Positions 10,531-20,983 of a stretch of DNA of 32,992 bases are shown one piece after another. The stretch is from assembly GCA_011319805.1 (NCBI GenBank), contig SJRY01000035.1, forward strand, positions 1 to 32,992, in the 5' to 3' direction. The DNA comes from Macrocybe gigantea. Lineage: Eukaryota; Basidiomycota; Agaricomycetes; Agaricales; Callistosporiaceae. The notes beneath the pieces are model-generated. The model was not told the DNA's origin and made no database searches. It saw only the letters and a list, made by a program, of their open reading frames with translations. Each line of letters begins with the position of its first letter. Positions within the stretch are counted from its first letter, which is position 1. The translations under genes were made by a program, and so were the position numbers.

Positions 10531-12757
10531 TTAATTAGATGTCGTTGGAAAAAGGCGGTGAGGAATTTGAGCTGCACGTCCGAAGTAGTTGAAGAATTGT
10601 TGGACATAATGTCTCGCGGCAGTTTCTTCGAGTTCCGTTGCATCCTTCAAAGATATATCTGCAGGCGACCGAATTGACAGAGTGAAAATCGCGGGTTTTG
10701 TACCCCTCCAGGCACGCATTACATGGACCAGGGCAAGAATGAATGGGAGTCTTTGTTTGAGGTCATCTGCGGCTAATCCACAATTGCGGGAAGGAATGGC
10801 GGGATAGAAGAATGTGGAGCGGTCACCGACGAAGCATTCGGAGACGATTTCTTGCCTTTCAATCAGCTGTGCGTTATTTGATGCATCGAGGTTGGCACAA
10901 GCACGGCGGTCCAAAGATAACAGTTCGTGGATAAAGTTGAGCTTGTACAGCTCCCAAAGAATTTCTTTGACGATTGTTGGAGGTGGTAACGCCCCGGAAC
11001 GTAAGCTTGACTTCGCCAGATGAATGGTTCCCCCAACGTACTCTGCACCTTTGCCCCTGAGAAAGCCTAGATTTGGGTGTTACAATGTTGATAAACAGGA
11101 GGCGACGTTTCACTGCATTGGTTTCGCCCTTTTCCTGAATAGTACTGAGGTCCATGGAGAGAAGATCGCGCCACATCTGATTTGACATGGCTAAAGATAG
11201 CTCGTTCGCAACCCGTGAGAGCCAACCCGGGCGGATTCGCAACCAGGTCTCAATAAATTTGGCTTTCTTCTCATCACTGGCAGGGCTCACAAAAAGGCCC
11301 GGGTCGGGAAACGTGTAATGACCGAAGTGTTTTGATGTTTTGGTGGCTTCGACGAGGTTAGATGGAGAGCGCTGAACTGTTCGCAGTGCTGCGCTCCAGG
11401 CGGGAATCGAGACTGGCACGAGAGGGCTATCAAGAGGAGCATATTTGTCACGACCACCAGGTAGGGCTTTCTGGGAAGGCTTCGAGGCTGGAAGCAATTG
11501 TATAATGATAAGAAAATATGTCACACTGAAGTAAATCAACTCACAAGACGCCACTGGTGTTGTATTCTTTGCTGACTGTAAAGCTTTTGACGACGCTCCT
11601 TCGTGCGACGATGCCCCTTCATGAAAAGGGTCGTTGTATACAAGCCATGTTCGGGAATAGCCATGGATGGCATCCTGTCTCTTGTCGGAGGTCGTAAAAC
11701 CTCTAAATATCACAGGGAAAGGAGGATCGTGTTGAGAAGTACACAGGTAGTCGACGGGTTCACGAGGGTCGACAACATCTAATATGTTGCATTTGTGAGC
11801 AGCCGTCGTCCATTGTACCTGGGGTTGCATGAACCAGACGGGCAGACCCGCTGTGTAAAAGTCTTGGACTACACGTGGAGTATTTGTGATAGCCCCAATA
11901 CAACAGGCGACGGTCGTTGATGCAAGCAGTTGGCCATCCATACGGGGTTTGTATATCTCGAGGTAGTCTAGCAAAGCACACGTCTCGAGATAATAGCGCT
12001 GGAACTCGGTGACGCCGAATTTCATCTGAACGAAAGTAGAATTCAATGCACCGAGACGAACACAAGCATGATGCATTGCCTTCGCGGTTACAAGAAGAAC
12101 GGGATTGGGTTTAGTGGAAGCCTCTTTGTAATGTTCTATCCTCTTTTCCAAATCTCTCATCATTGATTCAAAGGCTACGAATTTTGCCTTGGGCAGCTGG
12201 CCGAGCCCATCTACAACGCTGTTGCTCAGAGACGCGAAGTCACCATGCGTGGGATTCCACCACATGATCGAAAGCGGATCCTCAGGACTTTCAGGTTTCC
12301 TCGGAATAGCAGCAAGATGACAGTACGTAGGAATGTAAGGTTGCGGCCAAAGAGTGGCATCATCTGGTCCATAGCGGAGGTCGGCGCGGAGGTAAATCTC
12401 TCGAGGTTTCATAGGAGGAAGCCAGATCACGTCTTGATTGGGTGTCGTGCAGACGAAGCCTTCAATAATTGCAGCAACTTTGCCGTCGAAAGGCCCGAGA
12501 GGAACTATGCAGGATCAGAATAAATGCAGGTAGTAACTAAGACAGAACACACCGTTCGGGTTTCGCCCATCTAGAATACCAGCACGTGATACTATCGATG
12601 CCATCGGACCTATAGAGCACATGAGACGAAGGGGAATAGCGTCGAGAGTTGAACAGCCCTCACCGTAGTTGTACCGTGATATATGTTGAGAAAAACGATC
12701 CTGACTGTGGACTGGGGGTTCAAATTGGAAGCGAGAGGGTGTCGAAAGGCTCACCAA
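10531..12757 (-). CDS. Large agaricomycete-type hypothetical protein, function unknown
   Basis: Proposed exons are 12664-12757, 12553-12609, 11545-12504, 11107-11487 and 10531-11066, giving about 675 residues. Recognisable stretches are IWLPPMKPREIYLRADLRYG, LSIMWWNPTHGDF, SNSVVDGLGQLPKAKF and RPGWLSRVANELSLAMSNQM. I know similar proteins as a repeated, uncharacterised family in agaricomycetes. No catalytic motif, signal peptide or membrane segment was seen (the hydrophobic stretch at about 11488-11544 is an intron that happens to be open). The join near 11067-11106 needs a 40-nt intron with a weak GTCGCC donor; otherwise it is a frameshift. The C-terminal exon reads KGAEYVGGTIHLAKSSLR and IVKEILWELYKLNFIHELL. 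Promoter sequence to its right carries three copies of a 13-bp motif (12840-12906). Confidence 0.65.
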
Positions 12758-12839
12758 AAAAACTGTGACAGTACTTCAAAGCAACCGGCTAGAAGACAGA
12801 TCGTACGGAGGACTACATCAACGACAAGCAGACGGGGCC

Positions 12840-12906
12840 GACGCAAAGTCTAAACCCCATGGGACGACGCAAAGTCTAGTCCCAAACCTGAGCGACGCAG
12901 AGTCTA
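12840..12906 (-). repeat. Triplet of 13-bp motif upstream of the minus gene
   Basis: Reading toward the gene that starts at 12757, TAGACTYTGCGTC occurs at 12894-12906 (with C), 12866-12878 (T) and 12840-12852 (T), spaced 26-28 bases apart. The same motif is found three times in opposite orientation at 13265-13339. In both sets the motif points toward the nearest start codon. This looks like a binding-site array in a bidirectional control region, or duplicated transposon-end sequence. Confidence 0.6.
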
Positions 12907-13264
12907 ACTCAGAATTTCTGCCCCTCGCTGATAACAGACAGGTGGAGATGGGGGCTCACCGTGGCCTTGTGGTCGGCGCGCTACGCGATGTCGAGACCGT
13001 GGTGATGGAGAAAGAGCCGTGTTTGTGTTGATGTATTTGTCCTGGTTGATCACATTGTGCCTTGTTGTGCCTCTCTATTTGGATCGGTGATCACGCTTTG
13101 TGCCTCTGTTTGGCCTCGATCAATGAAACTTCCAAGTCCATCGATCTCCCATAACGCCAACATCTTGTCCTCCTGCTCGTCAGCACTTCTTCTCCTCTTC
13201 GTCGATCCCCCCTCCTCTTCTCGTCTCACCCCTCTCCCTGGCCATCCCCACTTGGTTGCGAACT

Positions 13265-13339
13265 TAGACTTTGCGTCGGTCGTGACTCCAGACCTAGACT
13301 TTGCGTCGGTCGTTCTTCCCATCGACTAGACTCTGCGTC
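13265..13339 (+). repeat. Triplet of 13-bp motif upstream of the plus gene
   Basis: TAGACTTTGCGTC at 13265-13277 and 13295-13307, and TAGACTCTGCGTC at 13327-13339, spaced 30-32 bases apart. The last copy ends 18 bases before the ATG at 13358, so copies may overlap the transcription start or 5' leader. It is the mirror image of the set at 12840-12906. Confidence 0.6.
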
Positions 13340-13357
13340 GTCGATCTCGCGGATTTC

Positions 13358-13588
13358 ATGGACCAAGGCGCCACCCAGGCTTTCAAAAACTTACCTTCTG
13401 CCTTCAATGGAGACACTGCGACTTGTTTTGTTATGGTGGAATGCTCGCGAGACTGCGAATCGATACCCGGGCCCCATGCCGCCGAAATACTTGAATTCTG
13501 GTGCTATATTCATTCTGAGTAAGTATCTAATTTCCATGTAAAGCGATGGTATGTTTTAACTTTTAGTGCTTTTGTATTGCCGGTCTAG
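13358..13588 (+). CDS. Small unidentified protein, 60 residues
   Basis: Two exons (13358-13518 and 13567-13588) join through a GTAAGT donor and a TTTTAG acceptor. The product begins MDQGATQAFKNLPSAF, contains VECSRDCESIPGPHAAEILEF and ends HSDAFVLPV. There is no signal peptide or membrane segment. It could be a complete small protein or the 5' part of a longer decayed gene. The start is supported by the motif triplet ending just before it and by the lack of an earlier in-frame ATG near that array. Confidence 0.45.
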
Positions 13589-13962
13589 TTTTTCCAATCC
13601 TTGTCTCGCCGTGATGATGGGCTACACACTCTCAGTCTATCCAACGTTCACTTCGGTCACAGTAGGAAGTCACATCTGGTCTAGTTGTCAGCGTAGTAGG
13701 AGTCTATGAAGAATTGTTCTGGCGCCAGTGAGCTCTACCACCGAGTTTTCAAACCTCGTGATATATCTCCATCTCTTTCCATCGGAACATCCTCTCTGCA
13801 CATCTGTACAACAGATACGTTGTCGCCAGCATTCCCACAAGTAATATATAGTTGTTGACATAATTTGGATTCCCCGGCTAAGGCACTCCGCGCTATCAGT
13901 ACAAAACCACCTCCGGGCTGTGCACTTCCGATTGCTCCCCTTTCTTTTGCCTCCCACCCAGC
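13589..13962. other. Intergenic before the transposase; terminal repeat not found
   Basis: 374 bases. I looked for a CACTA-type terminal inverted repeat and short subterminal repeats and saw none that could be paired with the region after 17233. No gene was recognised. Confidence 0.4.
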
Positions 13963-16900
13963 ATGTCGTCTCTCTGCCCTTGTGGATGTGGCGAATCAGT
14001 GACTTCCGCAATGAAGAGGAACCATTTAAACGGCCGTGGCAAGACCGCCCTTAGAGTGAGGGTCTTAGTAGAGAATCAGTGGCTGAGACCAAGCACAAGC
14101 CAGCGTCATCCCCATAATCCTCCTCGCGATCATCGAGAGGAAGGAGCCAAGAAACGGTTGGATCCCGGCTCTGATCAGGTCGGAAGCCATAAGCGGAGCA
14201 AGGTTGGCCAGGGCGAAGTGAACCAAGCACGTCAACTTTCCCCTGTCTTTCAAATGGATGCAGCCCCGATGGATTTGCTCACTGCTCCGGTATCAAACGA
14301 CAATGAGGACTATAGCTATCCACCTGATGTTCTGTCATCCACCTCACGCCGGTTGAGCAGGGCCGCAGAGAAATGGAGGCAGGCGATGGAACAGCGCTGG
14401 GGAATTCGCATCAAATGAACGAAGATTCTGAGCTTATTAACGATAGCGAAAACGACAGCGAAAACGGTAGCGAAGTCGAGGAAGACGACGTCATCGTGAC
14501 AGAGATTCCAGATTCAGGCGAAGATGACGATGATCTGTTCGCCCATTCTGATGTGGCCGGTATATCCTCTTGGGACATGCTCGGTGAAGGTTTCGAGCGC
14601 AGCGCAGCATCCATAGGTTCGAGTCCAGCCTATAAATCATCCGTTGTGCTAACTTCAACTGTCCTCAGATGCCAGGTCTTTGGACGAAGGAGATCTCGAC
14701 CTACTTCACGTTTATACCCTCAAGGTGGAAGATCATTTAACGGAGCGCACCTTCGGCCGGTTTCAAAAGGCCTTTCCGAATAATCATCACGACACCCTCA
14801 AAATGACAAAACGCCGTGTTCGATTCCTTTCTGGTTTCCAGCCAGTTCGGTACAGTTGTTGCATTAACAGTTGCGTCTGCTTCGTTGGACCATATGAAGA
14901 CCTCACTGAATGTCCAAACTGCAACGAAGCACGATACAAGTCCAACGGAATGCCGCGCAAGTACTTTGAATATCTTCCTCTCATTCCCCGGTTACGAGCT
15001 ATGTCTGCAAATTCTGCGTACGCCAAGAAGATGCGCTACCGAGCGGAACATACTCATCAGCCTGGCGTTATCAAGGATATCTTCGACGGCTCCCACTACC
15101 AGTCCCTACTGAACACCACTGTCCCTGCCGACGCAGACCATCCATTTTTCTTTTTTTCCGACGAGCGCGACATTGCCCTCAGTCTTTCAACAGACGGTTT
15201 TGCTCCATTCAAGCAGCGCGATAAGACATGCTGGCCCATCATCCTCTTCAACTACAACCTCCCTCCCGAGATTCGTTTCCACAAGAACTACCACATCCAT
15301 GTTGGCACAGTTCCGGGTCTGAAAAAACCTTGGGATTGGGATTCTTTTTGCTGGCCGCTTGCTCAGGAACTCATTCAGCTCGAACTTGGCATCCAGGCTT
15401 TCGATGCGGCTAGCCAATTGCTATTTTTACTTCATGCGTATCTGATCATCATATTTGGAGACATTCCTGCCATGGCTTTGGTGATGCGCATGAAAGGGCA
15501 GAACAGAATCAGTCCATGTTGCATTTGCAATATCAAAGGCATCCGGTGCGGCTCTCATACATACTACGTGCCCCTGCGAAGAGACAAGATTCCGGAAGCT
15601 AGTCCTCGTCAATATGAGGCTTCCGATCTTCCAATTCGTACTCATCGAGAGTTTTTGGAACAAGCACAAGCCGTAGAAATGGCTCCCAATAACTCGATGC
15701 GCGAGCAGCTTGCTAAACAGTACGGTATCAAAGGTACTCCTGTTCTTAGCAGCATATCCTCGATTTCTTTTCCCTCGTCATTCCCATTCGACTTCATGCA
15801 CCTCATTTGGGAAAATTTGATACCCAACCTTATCCTGTTCTGGACTGGCGAATTTAAGGATCTGGATCATCAAGACAAAGGTTACATGATTGCACCTCAC
15901 ATTTGGAATGAAATTGGAGCTGCTACGGCAGCATGCGGAGCGACGATCCCATCGGCCTTTGGCGCTGCTGTTCCCAACATCGCGACAAAGAGGTTGCAAA
16001 TGACTGCGGAGATGTTTGCCATCTGGACGCTCTACATTGCTCCAATTGTACTACGTGGAAGGTTTCAAAAAGTCAAATACTACAAACACTTCATCAAACT
16101 GGTTGACCTACTGAAACTTTGCCTAGCATTTGAGATCGACGAAGCGAGATTGAATGAGATTGACGAAGGTTTCAAGTCTTGGGTTCAAGGATATGAAAAG
16201 TAAGCTTTTTCTCCTCTGCGCTGTACGTTGTACTCAAAGGAATGTAGGCTGTATTATCGAAATGAGCCAACCCGCCTATCAGCTTGTCCATTAACGATTC
16301 ATGCACTTCTTCATATCGCGTGGAGTATCAGAGTCACTGGTCCGGCCTGGGCGTACTGGGCGTTCCCAACGGAACATCATTGCAATACTTTACTCCCGTC
16401 CATAAAGAGCAGACGTCATCCTTATGCGTCTATCAATTCTTTCGTCACTGCAACCGCACAGCTCGACCAAATACGATTGTTATATGATTTGTACGAAGCC
16501 CTACGTCTGGATCCTGACAGAGAGGAAACCGACAAATTTACACACGATCTGTGTATGCCCTAATTGTTACCTTTGTAGCTAACTCACTCAGCCGTTCTTA
16601 AACAGATCCTCTCTACATGCTTTCTGGACCCAGACGGCGCGAAATTCTACCCTTGCTGACACGTAGCAAAGTTTGGGCATGTCTAGCAACGCGCTTCAAT
16701 GTCAAGAAAACCGTCATTCAGTCCATCGTCAAACTAGATCAGCCGATTATCCAGTATGGCAGAGTTACCCGCCTGGAAGGAGGCGATCTCATGATTGGCC
16801 GCGAACTGGTCGAAGAAAGTGAGGACAGCAGAGATGCCTCCTTCATTCGAGTTGAGCATAATTTTACCTTCCACTCTTGATTTCTTATTTCTTTCTTCTC

Positions 16901-17233
16901 CAGTATGCCCAACTTGTGGATCGATATGCCCATCAAAAGAGAAGAACTCCCGAGTTTGAACTACGCAATTTCTTCGGCCAATTAAAGCGTCTTCTAGTCT
17001 TGGAGCTACCGCCTAGTCGACAATTCCAATTAACTGCGCCGACGACGATAATCTTAGCAGTCATCCAGAGCGTCAAAGCAATACTGACGAATGGCATCTA
17101 TCACTACAAGGAGCTAGGTACCGACGAAGTCGTTGATCTCACTACAGTGCAATGTGTTGTTGGAAGAATACGCGTCCGAGACGAATGGGGGATTGTGGAT
17201 CGAAGCGATAATGTCGCAATCCAGGTTGATTAA
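13963..17233 (+). mobile_element. CACTA-type DNA transposon, coding part (ends not located)
   Basis: The element is recognised by its transposase, described in the next entry. Terminal inverted repeats and target duplications could not be identified, so only the coding span is given. The motif triplets at 12840-13339 lie to its left and might belong to it, but nothing comparable was seen to its right. Confidence 0.6.
13963..17233 (+). CDS. CACTA (Tnp2-like) transposase, one frameshift
   Basis: The N-terminus has a Cys-rich motif, CPCGCGESVTSAMKRNHLNGRG, then a basic region, an acidic region and GISAWDQLGE-like ISSWDMLGEGFER. The main exon (14670-16199) carries a CCINSCVCF...CPNCNEARY zinc-binding pattern, KYF..LPLIPRL, DIALSLSTDGFAPF, the CWPIILFNYNLPPE block and FGDIPAMALVMRMKGQN. 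Later exons (16248-16552, 16606-16850, 16904-17233) give FDFMHLIWENLIPN (still in the main exon), AWAYWAFPTEHHCNTLLPSIKS, ELRNFFGQLKRLLVLELPP and the stop. This order fits fungal Tnp2 transposases. Introns are 14615-14669, 16200-16247, 16553-16605 and 16851-16903. The only defect is at about 14403-14408, where one G seems missing from a G run, separating the N-terminal 150 residues from the rest. The copy may be recently active or simply miscalled there. Confidence 0.8.
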
Positions 17234-17440
17234 TGAAGGTTATCAGGTATGATATCACGTATTCCCACTGAAACCCTGCTAATACTGCTCGACAGTTTTC
17301 TTTCATGAATGTTCAGTAGATGCAATCTATTCCGAGGATTTTCAGGTCTACATAAATCAAAAAGCGTCGTCCCTTAATCTTTGAATAAGAACAGCATTTG
17401 AAAAACATGTTATTTCCCTTCCAAGAGTACTCTTCAGGCC

Positions 17441-17789
17441 CTACCACCGACGGCATCTATCAATGTTCAAGCTCTTCTTCGAGGACCACTTTCCCCCATT
17501 GTCATAGCATACAGAGTCCATGCCATTATTGAGCACATGGAACGTCATTATCGCGTGCTCGCCTTCAAACGCGCGGACTGTCCAATGTAGACGCCTATCA
17601 GAACGTGAAACGTGGATAGGTCCTCTTGGTCGTGTCATTAGCGTTGTGAACAGAATCAATGATATTCGCAGAAACTTACAGAAGAACCCAGTCAACTCGG
17701 CGGTCCGCTAAGTGCTGCACCACCTCTTGGTGAGCTGCCAATGCCACCACAAATGCTTCTTTTGCGGCATGTCTTTCTGCTGACGACAT
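17441..17789 (-). CDS. Small hypothetical protein next to the transposon
   Basis: Two exons (17680-17789 and 17441-17624) join in frame through a GTAAGT donor. The product is about 97 residues: MSSAERHAAKEAFVVALAAH at the start, then VQHLADRRVDWVLLG, RLHWTVRAFEGEHAIMTFHV and VCYDNGGKWSSKK. The CxDxGGxW pattern faintly recalls a blade of fucose-binding beta-propeller lectins, but one blade is not enough for a call. An alternative last intron starting at the GTATGC after GMDS would extend the protein to a stop at 17313. It is convergent with the transposase. Confidence 0.4.
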
Positions 17790-17950
17790 CCTCCAGGTCC
17801 GAGAGTAGATGTAATAGAACATTCAAGATTATGCAGAATCTGGGGGCGAACAGCAGTGTTTCAAAGGACGCGCTCAGGACAAGAACAATAGTCCGAGAAG
17901 AAAATGTGAGTGCGTCACAAATTCTCCCCTTATATTTGGTCCTCATCACC

Positions 17951-18352
17951 TTCATTCTATAGTCACGCCTTCACGCGCGTCGTCCCTTCATTTATTCTCC
18001 AACTAAACGGCCACATCATGCACCGATCTCCTCTCTGCCTCTCCTCGAAGATAGCGCAGCGCACGACATTCCAGGACATGTGCCTAGGCGGTCGCACAAG
18101 CCTGAAGAGGTCATGGGTGATGAGGATGAGGACGCTGGAGGGAGAATCGGGAAGAGCTCAAGGCAGAAGAAAGCCACAGCAATGAGCAAGGCCGCCACTC
18201 CGACGATGGTATCAAGCTCAAGAATCCATATCGCACCCCGGTTTGGACGTCGACGATGCCGCAAGACCCAAGCACGAGCCACAGAGTAAACGATGTTCAG
18301 CGCACAATCTCGTTGCTCGCGCAGAACTCCAAGTGACTGGACGGCCTCGGCA
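17951..18352 (+). pseudogene. Possible remnant of an unidentified gene
   Basis: One frame reads KRPHHAPISSLPLLEDSAAH, DIPGHVPRRSHKPEEVMG and DEDEDAGG. From about 18140 the coding character moves to another frame with RENREELKAEESHSNEQG, GIKLKNPYRTPVWTST and NDVQRTISLLAQNSK, ending near 18338. The two halves read like one hydrophilic protein split by a single frame change. No start codon, intron structure or family was established. Confidence 0.3.
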
Positions 18353-19288
18353 TGTGCGCGTTCTCGTCACCGTGTACAATGGCACAATAGGACGTGGCAG
18401 GGAACGTCCGTGCACTCTTCGTTTCGAAGACAGCACAAGATGGCCGCCATCTAGTCCCCGTCGCACTGATCTCGTTGCGTATGCACCCCCAGCCGCTGGT
18501 GCTATAGAGCCTTTTCGATGTCTGATACACTGGATCGTCTGGCGAGCGCAACTTGGACTGATACTTTGGAGTGCGTGCGTCAGCCCTTTCCTATTGCTTT
18601 TTCATTTCTACAAGTCCTTCGTTAATCGTTGTCAAGATGCCCACTTTTTCACCATTTTGCATAGTTTTTCTTATGATTCTTTATCCTCCGTGAATTCCGC
18701 CTTTACAGTCGTAAAATCTACCCCTAGATCCCTACATTTTATGACGCACACCAATCTAATCTTTTTCGTCATGTATATCTACATTAATTGTTGGAAATTT
18801 ATCCTACAGAAAAGATTGTACATAACTACGCCCTTGAACTTCGACGACATTCTTCGCTATTAACGCATTCCCCCCTTTGCTGTGGTCATTTACCACGGCC
18901 CTGGTCTCACAGTGACCACGCTCGGCGCACAATGACTGTTGCTCTAACGAATGATTAGGTTCCCCATTAAGAGGATGATGCGCCATCGTGCATCGCAGCG
19001 ATGTCATCGATCTGTTAGCCTAGCAGGTCTTATGGATTGCCGATCACACAAGCTCCAATTCACTTTCTGTCAGTCTCAACGCTCATCCACAGGAAAAAAA
19101 AAAGAAGACAAATGCCCATGACAATGCGTGAATTGCGTTATGATATAGTCGGTGTTTTCCAATGAAAACTTTTTGGGATGTACGTGGCTAGCTAAGTTGT
19201 ACGCTGGGTTGCGAAGATGCTCTATCCGAGTGCGAGAACATATAGAATACATGCGAGATGAAAAAGGCCAGAGAAAAAGCAAAAAAGC
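18353..19288. other. Gene-free stretch downstream of PRS
   Basis: About 930 bases. Between 18600 and 18850 it is T-rich. A small GTGG/CCAC hairpin occurs near 18882-18896. Open frames here show no coding character that I trust. The right end must contain the 3' untranslated region of the minus-strand PRS gene. Confidence 0.4.
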
Positions 19289-20708
19289 TCAAATGACCGC
19301 GATGTTGGTCGAAGTCTCCGCCCACTCGCCAAACAGCAGACTGATGCTCTCGCCGTTGTGGGTCCTGCGGATACTCTCCGCGATCGTCGGGCCGATGTCA
19401 ATCGTCCGCAGCTTTGCGCACATTGCGGCATGTTGCCTTTGTGGTATCGTGTTTGTCACCTTCCAAGATCGGTCAGCCGAATGACGTCATGGACAGCTGG
19501 GCTACGCACCACAAGCTCCTGCAATGGCAGCTCTTGGATGGACGACATGTTCGTGCCAGATAGGAGTCCTTGGAAAAAGTCGATGAATGGAGATAATTCT
19601 CAACGGTGCTATAAACAGGGCTTACCATGCGAGATGAGGGCATGGACAGACTGTGCTCCTTTCTCATGTAACGTTTTAGCGGCCATAGATAATGTCGTGC
19701 CAGTGTCGATCATGTCGTCGACAAGAATAGCGACCTGAGTGACAACAGTCAGAAGGAATAGACTCGGCAACAAGCGACGTATAATCTCGCCTTGTCTTTG
19801 ACGTCTCCAACTAGGATTTCCATGCGCTCTGGCGCACCATCAATCTTGCCATCCCGTTTCCGGTGAATGATGGCAAAATCTACTCCCAATTTGTCTGCAA
19901 TGGCGGTCACCCTGTTAAAGAGTGGCCGTAAGCAAGACAATAAACTTGAAAAGATACTCCTCCCGAAGAGCGAAGGACAAAAGCAGAGAAGCAGCGCAAG
20001 AAGCCGACGCTCACCGTTTGGCACCGCCCGCATCAGGGCTGACGATAATGCTGTTTTCCCATCCCGGGATGTGGATCTTTATGTAAGAGATCATCAGAGG
20101 CTCCGAGTACAGATTGTCCACGGGAATGTCGAAAAAGCCTTGAATCTGGCTAGCGTGCAGGTCCATGGTGATGACGTGATCGCAGCCAGCGACGGTGAGC
20201 ATGTTCGCCACCAGCTTAGCGGTGATCGGCGCGCGTGACTTGTCCTTCTTGTCCATTCTCGCGTACGGGAAGCACGGGATCACGGCCGTGATGCGCCGCG
20301 CCGAAGCGGTCTTGCAGGCCGAGACGAGGATGAGAAGCTCCATAAAGTTGTCATTGACATCGCTGCACCCGGACTGGATGATGAACACGTCCTCATCCCG
20401 GACGGACTCGGAGATCTTGACGTTGATCTCCCCGTTGGAGAACTTTTTGACAGTGCACGGGACGAGAGGAACGTTGAGCCTACAGAGGGAACGAGCAGGA
20501 ATTTTTCCAGTTCGAGCTCTGTTTCTATGCGCTGCCAACTCATGGGGGGAGAGAGCAGCTCACCGCTCAGCCACGGCTTGGGCGAGCTCGGGGTGGCTAT
20601 TCCCTGTTCAGCGCACGGATTGGTCAGTTCGGAGCTCGTTCGCGACAAGGACGCCACGCATGTGGAGGACTAACCCGCAAGGATTCTGATAGAGTTGTTG
20701 TGATACAT
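19289..20708 (-). CDS. PRS: Ribose-phosphate pyrophosphokinase (PRPP synthetase)
   Basis: The enzyme makes PRPP from ribose 5-phosphate and ATP for nucleotide, histidine, tryptophan and NAD synthesis. Seven exons (20675-20708, 20564-20603, 20015-20479, 19791-19911, 19626-19734, 19510-19568, 19289-19459) give 332 residues, close to the usual 315-320. Diagnostic segments are [40 protein letters not shown], the catalytic-region [11 protein letters not shown] (from about residue 131), [10 protein letters not shown] and the PRPP-binding [12 protein letters not shown] (about 223-234). The start [19 protein letters not shown] is the only ATG that leads into the conserved N-terminus. The intron 19735-19790 has a GC donor (AAG|GCGAGA), needed to join VGDVKDK to VAILVDD. 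All exons are intact. Fungi usually have several PRS paralogues; which one this is cannot be told. Confidence 0.95.
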
Positions 20709-20983
20709 GACGGACAATAGATAGAAGGGTTAAGTTATTGCATGAAGAGGGGAGAAGGAGGAAAGGAGGAGAAGTGCAGAGAGACTGTTTGAACCGACGA
20801 ATAAAATTATCAGAGGGAAAAATCACTTTTGTTTGGTCAACAAAATAATTAGCATAGCCACAGGCTCAGCAATCATCATGACGAGATGCATCCCATTGGC
20901 CTGTCTAGGCGAACGTTCTACCGACCGAGTTACCTAAAAAAAATCCGACCGCTAAACAAATTGACGTGTTACAGCATGAGCCG

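Noticed and set aside
14615..14625. GGTTCGAGTCC, identical to a tRNA B box
   Set aside because: It lies at the 5' end of a transposase intron. No A box, acceptor stem or cloverleaf can be formed from the sequence upstream.
17460..17500. Fucose-lectin-like CxDxGGxW pattern
   Set aside because: One short pattern in a protein of about 97 residues. No second blade and no other binding residues were seen.
13589..17700. Search for CACTA terminal inverted repeats
   Set aside because: CACTA strings near 17090 and 17150 lie inside the transposase coding exons. No matched pair was found at the flanks.
17520..17711. Plus-strand frame of 63 codons
   Set aside because: It overlaps the minus-strand two-exon gene, which has good splice sites and a better protein-like composition.
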